DNA from: Bacteroidota bacterium
GTDB taxonomy: Bacteria > Bacteroidota > Bacteroidia > Bacteroidales > P3
Assembly (NCBI GenBank): GCA_030540495.1
Contig: JAUNWC010000096.1
Location: 1 to 6,484 of the forward strand
Direction: 5' to 3'
DNA: 6,484 bases
Under the pieces are notes generated by a model. It did no database searches and was not told the origin of the DNA. It saw nothing but the letters and a program-made list of their open reading frames with translations. The position numbers and the translations under genes were made by a program. This document shows positions 1 through 6,395 of the stretch, piece after piece. Position 1 is the stretch's first letter. Each line of letters starts with the position of its first letter.

Positions 1-18
1 GTTATATTTTTATATAAC
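1..18. repeat. AT-rich perfect inverted repeat at the window edge
   Basis: The sequence shows a 7-bp perfect stem (GTTATAT at 1-7 and ATATAAC at 12-18) around a TTTT loop. It lies in non-coding DNA beyond the last minus-strand gene. It could be a weak terminator arm or a chance AT palindrome. The window edge hides the left flank, so no role can be assigned. Confidence 0.35.
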
Positions 19-87
19 TATAAGATAAAAAGATAGTTAGTAGTAGAAAAATACTCATCTATTGAATATTTTCGAAAGAAAGAAGAG

Positions 88-107
88 GTATTTTTTTATA
101 AAAATAC
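88..107 (-). terminator. Possible terminator hairpin ending the leftward operon
   Basis: An 8-bp perfect stem (GTATTTTT at 88-95 pairing with AAAAATAC at 100-107) with a 4-nt loop lies about 30 nt beyond the stop codon of the small membrane gene. On the minus strand it is followed by a pyrimidine-rich stretch (CTCTTCTTTCTTTC). The stem is almost all A/T and there is no clean U-tract, so it would be a weak intrinsic terminator. The position after the last gene is the best argument. The rest of 1-136 shows frequent stops in all frames and no gene. Confidence 0.4.
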
Positions 108-136
108 TTTGTATTGAGTAGAGGAATTTTTCTTGC

Positions 137-448
137 TTAGAATTGAATTTTTTGGCTAAAAGGATTATCAAAAATATTCATCCTTAGAAAACTAATAAAA
201 ATCAATAGCAAACAAAGAATAAGAGTAAAAACCGCACCTTTGAAAGCATTGGCTTTGCCTTGTCTTATTTGATAGCGAAACAAAAACACGGATGGCACAA
301 CAGAAAAAAGAAAAGCCTTTAAATTCAACAGCACATCGGCGTTAATAATATACAAAACAAGAAAAATAACTCCCGCTCCTACTAAGTTAAGCAACAGGGC
401 CAACAAAAAACCTGACAAAAAACTATCTTTTTCAAAAAAATCTAACAT
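137..448 (-). CDS. Small three-helix inner-membrane protein of unknown function
   Basis: This 103-residue protein is dominated by three hydrophobic segments, roughly residues 11-35, 41-58 and 68-88. A basic loop (FRYQIRQGK, 57-65) separates the second and third helices. By the positive-inside rule that loop would be cytoplasmic, which puts the N-terminus inside and the C-terminus outside. There is no signal-peptide cleavage site, cysteine pair or catalytic motif that I can recognise, and I cannot assign a family. It starts with ATG at 448 and ends with TAA. It follows the second trkH gene after a 35-nt gap on the same strand with no promoter box visible, so it is probably the last gene of the same transcript. 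A role as an accessory to the K+ transporters is possible from position only. The uninterrupted frame, sensible membrane topology and tight spacing make it a real gene. Confidence 0.8.
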   Translation of the reverse strand: MLDFFEKDSFLSGFLLALLLNLVGAGVIFLVLYIINADVLLNLKAFLFSVVPSVFLFRYQIRQGKANAFKGAVFTLILCLLLIFISFLRMNIFDNPFSQKIQF

Positions 449-483
449 AATATTTTAATTTTATATGATTGATATTTATATGA

Positions 484-1983
484 TTATCTTTTCCAAAATG
501 ATTTTGTGAATAAGGAATAGACAGTAACCAATTCCAAACGTCCTACACACATCAAAACACTCATTGTCCATTTTGCTAAAGGAGAAAAATGGGCAAAATT
601 GCCTGCTGCACTTTCTTTGTAGCCAGGTCCCATATTGCTTAAAGCACTTATAACACTTACTCCCGCTTGCTCAAAATCTACTCCACCAAACACCAAAACA
701 AACAAACCTACACAGCCCGTAAGAATATACAAAACAAACATGGCAAAAATATTAAACAAAGTTTCATCTGCAACAGGTTTTTTGTCTAAGGTTACGGGGA
801 CAAAAGCATTGGAATGAAGACTACTTGTTATATTTGTTTTTACTGACTTGAAAAGAATTATAGTCCTAACCAACTTAAAACCTCCCGTTGTGCTACCACT
901 CATTGCTCCCGAGAACATAAGAATAAATAATATAACCATAGCACCGGTTTGCCACTGAGTATAGTCACAAATAACCAAACCAGTAGAAGTTATGCTTGCA
1001 ACTACTTCAAACAAAGCCTCCCTAAAGGTTCTCTCTGCACCTTTGTCCATAGAGAAAGTAAGAAAGAATATAAGCAAGGTTGCCAACAATATTATACCAA
1101 GGTAGGTCTTAAACTCCTCACTTTTCCTTAACTCTTTGAATTTGCGTTTTACCATAAAATAAAGAAATAGAAGATTGGTACCCGAAAGAGTCATAAAGAA
1201 AATCATCATATATTGCAAATGTGGTGCAAAATCCATAGCCGAAGCATTGTGAGAGGCTAAGCCTCCGGTGGCAACTGTGGTTAGACCATAACTCACAGCG
1301 TCAAACCATGACATACCTCCAAAATGATAAGAAAATATGTATATTATTGTAAGGCAAAGATAAACACTTAAAAGTATATGCGAGGTTTCTCTTATATGTG
1401 GAGAAAGTTTGTTTTTAACCGGTCCTGCCACTTCAGCAGAATACAAAGCCATACCACCTCCTCCACCCATAGCCGGAACAATGGAAAGCAAAATAACAAT
1501 AATACCAATGCCCCCTATCCACTCAGTAAGTATTCTCCAAAAACCTATGCTGTATGGCAATGTTTCAACATCCTGCATTATAGAGGCTCCTGTGGTTGTA
1601 AAGCCCGACATTGTCTCAAAATACGCATCCGTAAAACTACCTATATAACCACCAAAAATATAAGGTAAACATCCAAACAAAGAAAACACTATCCAAACCA
1701 AAGTAACCACAAGAAACCCAGAGCGTTTGTCTATGTTTAGAGTCTTTTTTCTTATAAAGAAATAGAGGAGTAGTCCAGAGACTATTGTTATCACAGCACA
1801 AAGAGAGAGTATTTTTATAGCCTTGGTCTCGTTTGATATAATAGTTTGATTGTTAGCAGAGATTATTTCCAAACAAGAAGGAATTATAGACAAAAGCATA
1901 AACACACCTTCTATTACAAGCAATATGCTCACAATACGAAAGGCACTCAAAAACATATCTATATTCTTGCTTCTGTTTTTCAT
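484..1983 (-). CDS. trkH: TrkH-family potassium uptake subunit (second, more canonical copy)
   Basis: The product (499 residues from the chosen start) is an inner-membrane K+ translocating subunit of the TrkH/KtrB superfamily. All four pore loops are visible: SGFTTTGAS (126-134), TTVATGGLA (235-243), ASITSTGLV (329-337) and ALSNMGPGYK (447-456), each with the filter glycine. Other family hallmarks are a glycine-rich stretch (173-177) before the YSAEVAGP segment (181-188), the SGSTTGGFK gating region of repeat three (362-370), and GRLE (481-484) near a C-terminal FWKR. In this family the pore is gated by a cytoplasmic TrkA/KtrA ring, but no such gene is in the window. The frame is open to an ATG at 2037, but that would overlap the preceding trkH by 47 nt and add an atypical leader. 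The ATG at 1983 lies 7 nt after the upstream TAA and gives a normal basic TrkH N-terminus (MKNRSKN). A further ATG at 1956 is possible. It is probably translationally coupled to the upstream trkH. Confidence 0.95.
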   Translation of the reverse strand: MKNRSKNIDMFLSAFRIVSILLVIEGVFMLLSIIPSCLEIISANNQTIISNETKAIKILSLCAVITIVSGLLLYFFIRKKTLNIDKRSGFLVVTLVWIVFSLFGCLPYIFGGYIGSFTDAYFETMSGFTTTGASIMQDVETLPYSIGFWRILTEWIGGIGIIVILLSIVPAMGGGGGMALYSAEVAGPVKNKLSPHIRETSHILLSVYLCLTIIYIFSYHFGGMSWFDAVSYGLTTVATGGLASHNASAMDFAPHLQYMMIFFMTLSGTNLLFLYFMVKRKFKELRKSEEFKTYLGIILLATLLIFFLTFSMDKGAERTFREALFEVVASITSTGLVICDYTQWQTGAMVILFILMFSGAMSGSTTGGFKLVRTIILFKSVKTNITSSLHSNAFVPVTLDKKPVADETLFNIFAMFVLYILTGCVGLFVLVFGGVDFEQAGVSVISALSNMGPGYKESAAGNFAHFSPLAKWTMSVLMCVGRLELVTVYSLFTKSFWKR

Positions 1984-1990
1984 ATTGTGC

Positions 1991-3451
1991 TTAATTTTTT
2001 CTCCAAAGCGAAGTGGATAAAAGAGCAAAAAATGCAAATATTTCCAAACGCCCTATAACCATCAAAAGAATAAGTATTATTTGAGAAGGAATATTTAAGC
2101 AAGCATAAGAAAAATCTTTCAGATAGCCTCCTACCACAGGTCCTATGTTTCCCAAATTGGCAATGGAAAGAGTTATGGATACATCAAAAGCATTGCCCAA
2201 ACAAGACAAAAGAAACACTCCAGCCACAAATATAACCACATAGAGAAAGAAAAAAGAAAGAGTATTTTTCATTTCCTCGTCCGAAACCGTTTTACCATTA
2301 TATTTTACGGGCAGTATGGCATGAGGGTGAAAAATTTTGCTCATAGAAACTTTGCCATAACGTGCTATCTGAATAATTCTTATAATCTTAAGTCCAGAAG
2401 CCGAAGAGGCCGAGCAACCTCCTATAAACATCAGAAATATTAATACTGTGGATATAAAAATATGATTACCATAACTTTGTATATCATAACCAGTAGTAGA
2501 TAATATGGAAACAACATAAAACAAAGCATTTCTAATATTTAGCAACAAATTGCTATCTCCTTTGTAAAAAGAATAAAGCACAAACACAGCGCTAACTCCA
2601 ACAATTCCTAATATATATGCACATAGTTGATTGTCTTTTAAAACCTTAAAATCAAAGCGAAACACTCTAACAAAGACAAAATAACTAATACCCGAAAGAA
2701 ACATCATAAGAGTAATAATATTGATAGTATAACTATCGGCAAAAGCACCTATATTGCTGTTTTCTGTAGAAAATCCTCCCGTTGCTATGGTGGAAAAAGA
2801 GTGGCATAAGGATTGGAAAATATTCATACTTCCCATATTCAAAAGCAAAAAACAAAGCAAAGTCAAAGAAGAATAAACCAACAGTATTCTAAGAGCCACG
2901 TCACTAAGATGAGGGTACATCCTATTCTTATAGACAGAGGAAAACTCAGCGTTGAAAATATTCATCATAAGCCCCGCTCTGCCTTTTAAGGTTAGAATAA
3001 TAACGACAGCAAAGCCCAAACCTCCTACCCACTGAGTTAAAGCCCTATAGACCAATAAACTTTTTGGCACTATGGACAAATCTTTTATTATGGTAGAGCC
3101 GGTGGTAGTAAACCCCGAAAAACTCTCAAAAACAGCCTCATTAAAAGAAAACTTTTGTGTCAAAAGGTATGGCAAAGCACCAAACAAAGGAATAAATAGC
3201 CAAAGCAAACCAACGGCTATTTGTCCGTCTTTTTTGGAAACAGGTAAATGAAAGTCTTTATTAGCATACAAAAGCCCTCCTCCCAACAACAAGAAAACAA
3301 GAAAGCAAAGGATAAAATTTCTTATTTGCAAACTCTCGTTATAATAGATAGAAAAAACCATTGGAAGCAAACACATAGCCGATAAAACTACTATTTGCAG
3401 ACCTAATAAATAGGCAATAAGTTTTCTATTTATCCTATTGAAAAGTCTCAC
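1991..3451 (-). CDS. trkH: TrkH-family potassium uptake subunit (first, divergent copy)
   Basis: The product (486 residues) is a polytopic inner-membrane protein of the TrkH/KtrB K+ transporter superfamily. Its four pore loops are SGFTTTGST (112-120), STIATGGFS (220-228), SILSTTGYD (315-323) and NLGNIGPVV (432-440). QWVGGLGF (140-147), a repeat-three gating segment GGCSASSASGLK (344-355) and GRLE (467-470) also match the family. It is a clear paralogue of the next gene but diverged. The AEVxGP-like segment after the first repeat is replaced by NAEFSSVYKN, and the fourth loop reads GPV where the partner has GPG. All filter glycines remain, so it should still conduct K+ (or possibly Na+). The start is GTG at 3451, supported by an AAAGGA motif 9 nt upstream and by a TrkH-like N-terminus (RLFNRINRK); no nearby ATG exists. 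It lies 37 nt after typA and 7 nt before the second trkH, which suggests one operon. No TrkA/KtrA partner is visible. Confidence 0.95.
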   Translation of the reverse strand: MRLFNRINRKLIAYLLGLQIVVLSAMCLLPMVFSIYYNESLQIRNFILCFLVFLLLGGGLLYANKDFHLPVSKKDGQIAVGLLWLFIPLFGALPYLLTQKFSFNEAVFESFSGFTTTGSTIIKDLSIVPKSLLVYRALTQWVGGLGFAVVIILTLKGRAGLMMNIFNAEFSSVYKNRMYPHLSDVALRILLVYSSLTLLCFLLLNMGSMNIFQSLCHSFSTIATGGFSTENSNIGAFADSYTINIITLMMFLSGISYFVFVRVFRFDFKVLKDNQLCAYILGIVGVSAVFVLYSFYKGDSNLLLNIRNALFYVVSILSTTGYDIQSYGNHIFISTVLIFLMFIGGCSASSASGLKIIRIIQIARYGKVSMSKIFHPHAILPVKYNGKTVSDEEMKNTLSFFFLYVVIFVAGVFLLSCLGNAFDVSITLSIANLGNIGPVVGGYLKDFSYACLNIPSQIILILLMVIGRLEIFAFFALLSTSLWRKN

Positions 3452-3460
3452 TTTTTCTTA

Positions 3461-3466
3461 TCCTTT
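3461..3466 (-). promoter_or_regulatory. Shine-Dalgarno-like AAAGGA deciding the GTG start of the first trkH
   Basis: On the minus strand AAAGGA sits 9 nt before the GTG at 3451. It is one of the few SD-like motifs at a start in this window, where the other starts have only A/T-rich leaders. It supports the GTG start. Confidence 0.4.
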
Positions 3467-3474
3467 GCTTTTAC

Positions 3475-3484
3475 AAAAAAAAAA
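3475..3484. repeat. Ten-base A/T homopolymer between typA and trkH
   Basis: Ten consecutive A residues on the plus strand (T10 in the minus-strand message) lie just after the typA stop and about 24 nt before the trkH start. No stem precedes the T-run, so it does not look like an intrinsic terminator. A run this long is prone to slippage. Confidence 0.6.
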
Positions 3485-3488
3485 TTAC

Positions 3489-5309
3489 TTATTCATTCAT
3501 GGATTGTTTGGCTTGATTGGCACGTTTTCTCTGTACCTCGTCAAGTATTATTTTGCGTATTCTTAGGTGCAAAGGAGTTATTTCCAAATATTCATCATCC
3601 TTGATGTATTCCATAGCCTCCTCCAAAGAGAATTTTATTGCCGGAGCAATATTGTTTTTCTCATCGCTACCAGCGGCACGCATATTGGTTAGTTTCTTGG
3701 TTATTACAAGATTGACAACAATATCATCTGGTCTCAAACCTTCTCCTACAACCATACCAGTATATATTTCATCGCCCGGATCCACAAAGAATCTGCCTCT
3801 GTCTTGTAACTTATTAAGCGAATACTCTATTACTTGACCTGTCTCTTTGGCTATTAAGGCTCCCATTCTTTTGGATGGCATTTCTCCCTTCCATGGTTCA
3901 AAATCTTTTAACTGATGTGCCATTATAGCCTCTCCTTCTGAAATAGTAAGAATAGTATTTGTCAAACCTATTATTCCGCGAGAAGGAATAGAAAACTCTA
4001 TATGTTGCCTATCTCCCTGTGGTTCCATACTTAATAGTTCTCCTTTGCGAGAAGTTACTTGCTCTATTATCTTTCCACTATACTGCTCTGGAGTTACTAT
4101 TATTAGTTGTTCTACAGGCTCACATTTCTTGCCATCTATTTCTTTTATAATTACTTTTGGTTGGCCTACTTGCAATTCATATCCCTCTCTTCTCATGGTT
4201 TCTATCAGAATACTCAAATGCAAAATACCTCTTCCATAAACTATCATAGTATCAGGCGAATCAGTGTCCTCTATCCTAAGAGCCAAATTCTTTTCTAACT
4301 CTGCATAAAGCCTATCTCTCAAATGGCGAGAAGTAACAAACTTGCCTTCTTTTCCAAAAAACGGCGAATTGTTTATGGTGAAAAGCATACTCAACGTTGG
4401 CTCATCCACTTTTATAGGAGGCAAAGGCTCAGGCTCTTCTTTGTCGCAAATAGTGTCTCCTATATCAAAATTATCTATACCCAAGAGAGCAACAATTTCT
4501 CCTGCCTCTACTGGTGTTTTTACTTTTTCCTTTGCTAAGCCCTCAAAAACATATAATTCTTTTACCTTGCTTGTGTATTTTTCTCCATTTACTTTGCAAA
4601 GAGTTACGTCTTGTCCTGCTTGCAAAGTGCCTCTATGCAAACGTCCTACTGCTATTCTGCCTACATATGAAGAGTAGTCCAAAGAGGAAATCATCATTTG
4701 TGTATTTCCTTCTATTTTTGGATAAGCGGGAATATATTTTATTATGGTATCCAAAAGATAAGCCACATCAGAGGTTGGTTTAGTGTGGTCCTCACTCATC
4801 CAACCTTGCTTAGAAGAACCATAAACAGTAGGAAAGTCCAACTGCTCTTCGCTTGCCCCCAATACGCACATAAGGTCAAAGACTTTTTCCATAGTGCCAA
4901 TAGGGTCACAATTTGGTTTATCCACTTTGTTTATTACCACAATAGGTTTTAGGTTTAATTCTATGGCTTTTTGGAGTACAAAACGAGTTTGAGGCATAGG
5001 TCCTTCAAAAGCATCCACTACCAAAAGAACTCCGTCTGCCATATTAAGCACCCTTTCTACCTCTCCTCCAAAGTCGCTATGTCCAGGAGTGTCTATAATA
5101 TTGATTTTATAATCCTTATAACGAATAGAAACATTTTTGGAAAGAATGGTTATTCCTCTTTCTCTTTCCAAATCGTTGCTATCAAGTATTAGTTCTTTCT
5201 TTTCTTGATTGTCTCTAAATAGTTTTGCCTGATAAAGCATTCTATCTACCAAAGTCGTCTTTCCATGATCAACATGAGCGATTATTGCCACATTGCGAAT
5301 ATTTTGCAT
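3489..5309 (-). CDS. typA: Ribosome-associated translational GTPase TypA/BipA
   Basis: This is a full-length member (606 residues; the E. coli protein is 607) of the EF-G-like GTPase family TypA/BipA. The family binds the 70S ribosome at the EF-G site and assists ribosome assembly and translation under cold and other stresses. The G domain shows G1 AHVDHGKT (11-18), G2 RGITI (51-55), G3 DTPGH (73-77), G4 NKVD (127-130) and a G5-like GSSKQGW (164-170). An EF-Tu-like beta-barrel follows (about 205-290), then two EF-G-like alpha/beta domains (about 305-385 and 397-475). Last comes the BipA-specific C-terminal domain, with its signature KKLTNMRAAGSDE (538-550) and a basic tail (RIRKIILDEVQRKRANQ). 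The ATG at 5309 is certain because the G1 motif must lie within the first 20 residues. The gene ends with TAA, 37 nt before trkH. It is probably the head of the downstream operon; no TAnnTTTG box is seen in the 121-nt upstream gap, so read-through from the methyltransferase promoter is possible. Confidence 0.98.
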   Translation of the reverse strand: MQNIRNVAIIAHVDHGKTTLVDRMLYQAKLFRDNQEKKELILDSNDLERERGITILSKNVSIRYKDYKINIIDTPGHSDFGGEVERVLNMADGVLLVVDAFEGPMPQTRFVLQKAIELNLKPIVVINKVDKPNCDPIGTMEKVFDLMCVLGASEEQLDFPTVYGSSKQGWMSEDHTKPTSDVAYLLDTIIKYIPAYPKIEGNTQMMISSLDYSSYVGRIAVGRLHRGTLQAGQDVTLCKVNGEKYTSKVKELYVFEGLAKEKVKTPVEAGEIVALLGIDNFDIGDTICDKEEPEPLPPIKVDEPTLSMLFTINNSPFFGKEGKFVTSRHLRDRLYAELEKNLALRIEDTDSPDTMIVYGRGILHLSILIETMRREGYELQVGQPKVIIKEIDGKKCEPVEQLIIVTPEQYSGKIIEQVTSRKGELLSMEPQGDRQHIEFSIPSRGIIGLTNTILTISEGEAIMAHQLKDFEPWKGEMPSKRMGALIAKETGQVIEYSLNKLQDRGRFFVDPGDEIYTGMVVGEGLRPDDIVVNLVITKKLTNMRAAGSDEKNNIAPAIKFSLEEAMEYIKDDEYLEITPLHLRIRKIILDEVQRKRANQAKQSMNE

Positions 5310-5430
5310 ATATCTTTTATATTTATTGTGTTTATTATTCTAAATATTAAATGTTAGTTTTTTTAATTATTACTTTTATTCAATAGGTTACCGAGCCTTC
5401 TAATACTGTTTTCATAACCTTAAAAGTTTT

Positions 5431-6222
5431 CTAATTTTTTGTAAATAAGTCATTTTGCAAGTATGGGGCGATTCTTTCTTGTGCTATATCAACATATTCT
5501 TTTGATATTTCAGAGCCAATCCATTTTCTATGTAACAATTCTGCTACCTTTGCCGTTGTACCACTGCCCATAAAAGGGTCATAAACCACTTCTAATTCAT
5601 TTGTCCAAGTTATGATTTGGTCTTTTACAAGTTTTTCGGGAAATATTGCTGGGTGCTTATAAGCGATTTTATCCGGAGTTGTAATTCCTCCTCCTATAGA
5701 ATAAGCAAAAACATTTCCTACTTTTTTTTCTATACTTCTTTCTACCTTTTCATAGTTTAAGACACCATCTTTACCCCTATTTTTCATATTGGCAAGTCCT
5801 CTATATTTGGTTGCCTCTTTTATAGGATTAAAAGTTTTTGGCACTCCTTTGGAAAAACAAAACATATATTCAAACATCTGATGGTATCTATTGCCAGTCT
5901 GAGGCATAGGGTTGTTTTTGTAATATATCATGGTATCATGCAAATTAAAACCAAGTTCCATAAATCTCAAAGCCTGACGAAAACTTGTTCCCGTTTCACT
6001 ACCATTTTTGGTAGCATCGGCAACAACCCAAACCACAACTCCACCTTGTTTTATTATACGAAACAATTCCTTTGCTATCCTTTCAAAATCAAAACTATAA
6101 CCATTGTAATTTCTTATATCATCGTAAGGAGGAGAAGTTATTACAAAATCAATACTTTCATCCTCTAATTTTTCCATTGTCTTTACACAATCTTCATTAT
6201 ATATTTTGCCAAATTCCACCAT
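5431..6222 (-). CDS. Beta-class DNA methyltransferase (N4-cytosine or N6-adenine), apparently orphan
   Basis: This 263-residue protein belongs to the DNA amino-methyltransferase family (N6_N4_Mtase). Motif IV, the catalytic TSPPY, is at 29-33. Motif X-like sequence (HPAIFPEKLVKDQIITWT, 190-207) precedes the S-adenosylmethionine-binding motif I DPFMGSGTT (215-223). The order IV, X, I is the beta-class arrangement. SPPY is commonest in N4-cytosine enzymes but also occurs in N6-adenine ones, so the modified base is undecided. The middle part (about 100-185, including KNNPMPQTGNRYHQMFEYM) probably carries target recognition. The frame is open upstream to a TTG at 6282, but the promoter box TATCTTTG at 6277-6270 lies inside that extension. 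The ATG at 6222 gives an N-terminus (MVEFGKIYNEDCV) that leads straight into the usual beta-strand before motif IV. It ends with TAG. No restriction endonuclease gene is adjacent on either side, so it may be a solitary epigenetic methylase or half of a decayed system. Confidence 0.92.
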   Translation of the reverse strand: MVEFGKIYNEDCVKTMEKLEDESIDFVITSPPYDDIRNYNGYSFDFERIAKELFRIIKQGGVVVWVVADATKNGSETGTSFRQALRFMELGFNLHDTMIYYKNNPMPQTGNRYHQMFEYMFCFSKGVPKTFNPIKEATKYRGLANMKNRGKDGVLNYEKVERSIEKKVGNVFAYSIGGGITTPDKIAYKHPAIFPEKLVKDQIITWTNELEVVYDPFMGSGTTAKVAELLHRKWIGSEISKEYVDIAQERIAPYLQNDLFTKN

Positions 6223-6269
6223 ATATCTTTGCTTACAATGTTCTAAGAGATACTCTATTTTATTTTTTG

Positions 6270-6277
6270 CAAAGATA
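6270..6277 (-). promoter_or_regulatory. Bacteroidetes -7 promoter box for the methyltransferase
   Basis: Read on the minus strand this is TATCTTTG, a perfect match to the Bacteroidetes -7 consensus TAnnTTTG. Transcription would start about 7 nt downstream, leaving a leader of about 40 nt before the ATG at 6222. No clear -33 TTTG stands at the usual distance upstream. The identical box on the other strand at 6363-6370 makes this a divergent promoter region. Confidence 0.65.
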
Positions 6278-6362
6278 GTCAAAATTTATGGAAGCCTGTC
6301 TTTTTTGCTCTCCTAAAACTTTTTTAACCTCTCTACCTTAGTCTTTTTGGAAGAAAAAACAC

Positions 6363-6370
6363 TATCTTTG
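6363..6370 (+). promoter_or_regulatory. Bacteroidetes -7 promoter box for the rightward gene
   Basis: TATCTTTG matches the Bacteroidetes -7 consensus TAnnTTTG exactly. A TTTG at 6346-6349 lies 13 nt upstream, closer than the roughly 17-23 nt usual for the -33 element, so the -33 assignment is uncertain. The expected transcription start near 6377 falls after an in-frame ATG at 6372 and about 19 nt before the ATG at 6396, which selects the latter as the start codon. Confidence 0.65.
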
Positions 6371-6395
6371 CATGTTCAAAAATATCTTTATACTA

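Noticed and set aside
449..483. Repeated TCATATA motif between trkH and the small membrane gene as a regulatory site
   Set aside because: Short AT-rich repeats are expected by chance in this composition, and no TAnnTTTG box or hairpin accompanies them.
1984..2037. Longer N-terminus of the second TrkH starting at ATG 2037
   Set aside because: It would overlap the preceding trkH by 47 nt and adds an atypical leader; the ATG at 1983 gives a normal TrkH start 7 nt after the previous stop.
635..2058. Plus-strand open frames opposite the trkH genes
   Set aside because: Their composition follows the antisense of hydrophobic TrkH codons and they show no family features.
3517..4952. Several plus-strand open frames opposite typA
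   Set aside because: They lie wholly inside the unmistakable typA coding sequence, lack recognisable domains and have no promoter or start signals; they are shadows of the minus-strand codons.
5385..5420. Inverted repeat AGGTTA / TAACCT after the methyltransferase as a terminator
   Set aside because: The stem is only 6 bp with a loop of 24 nt and no adjacent T-run on the minus strand.
6372..6395. In-frame ATG at 6372 as the start of the rightward gene
   Set aside because: It lies 1 nt after the -7 promoter box, so the expected transcript would begin downstream of it.
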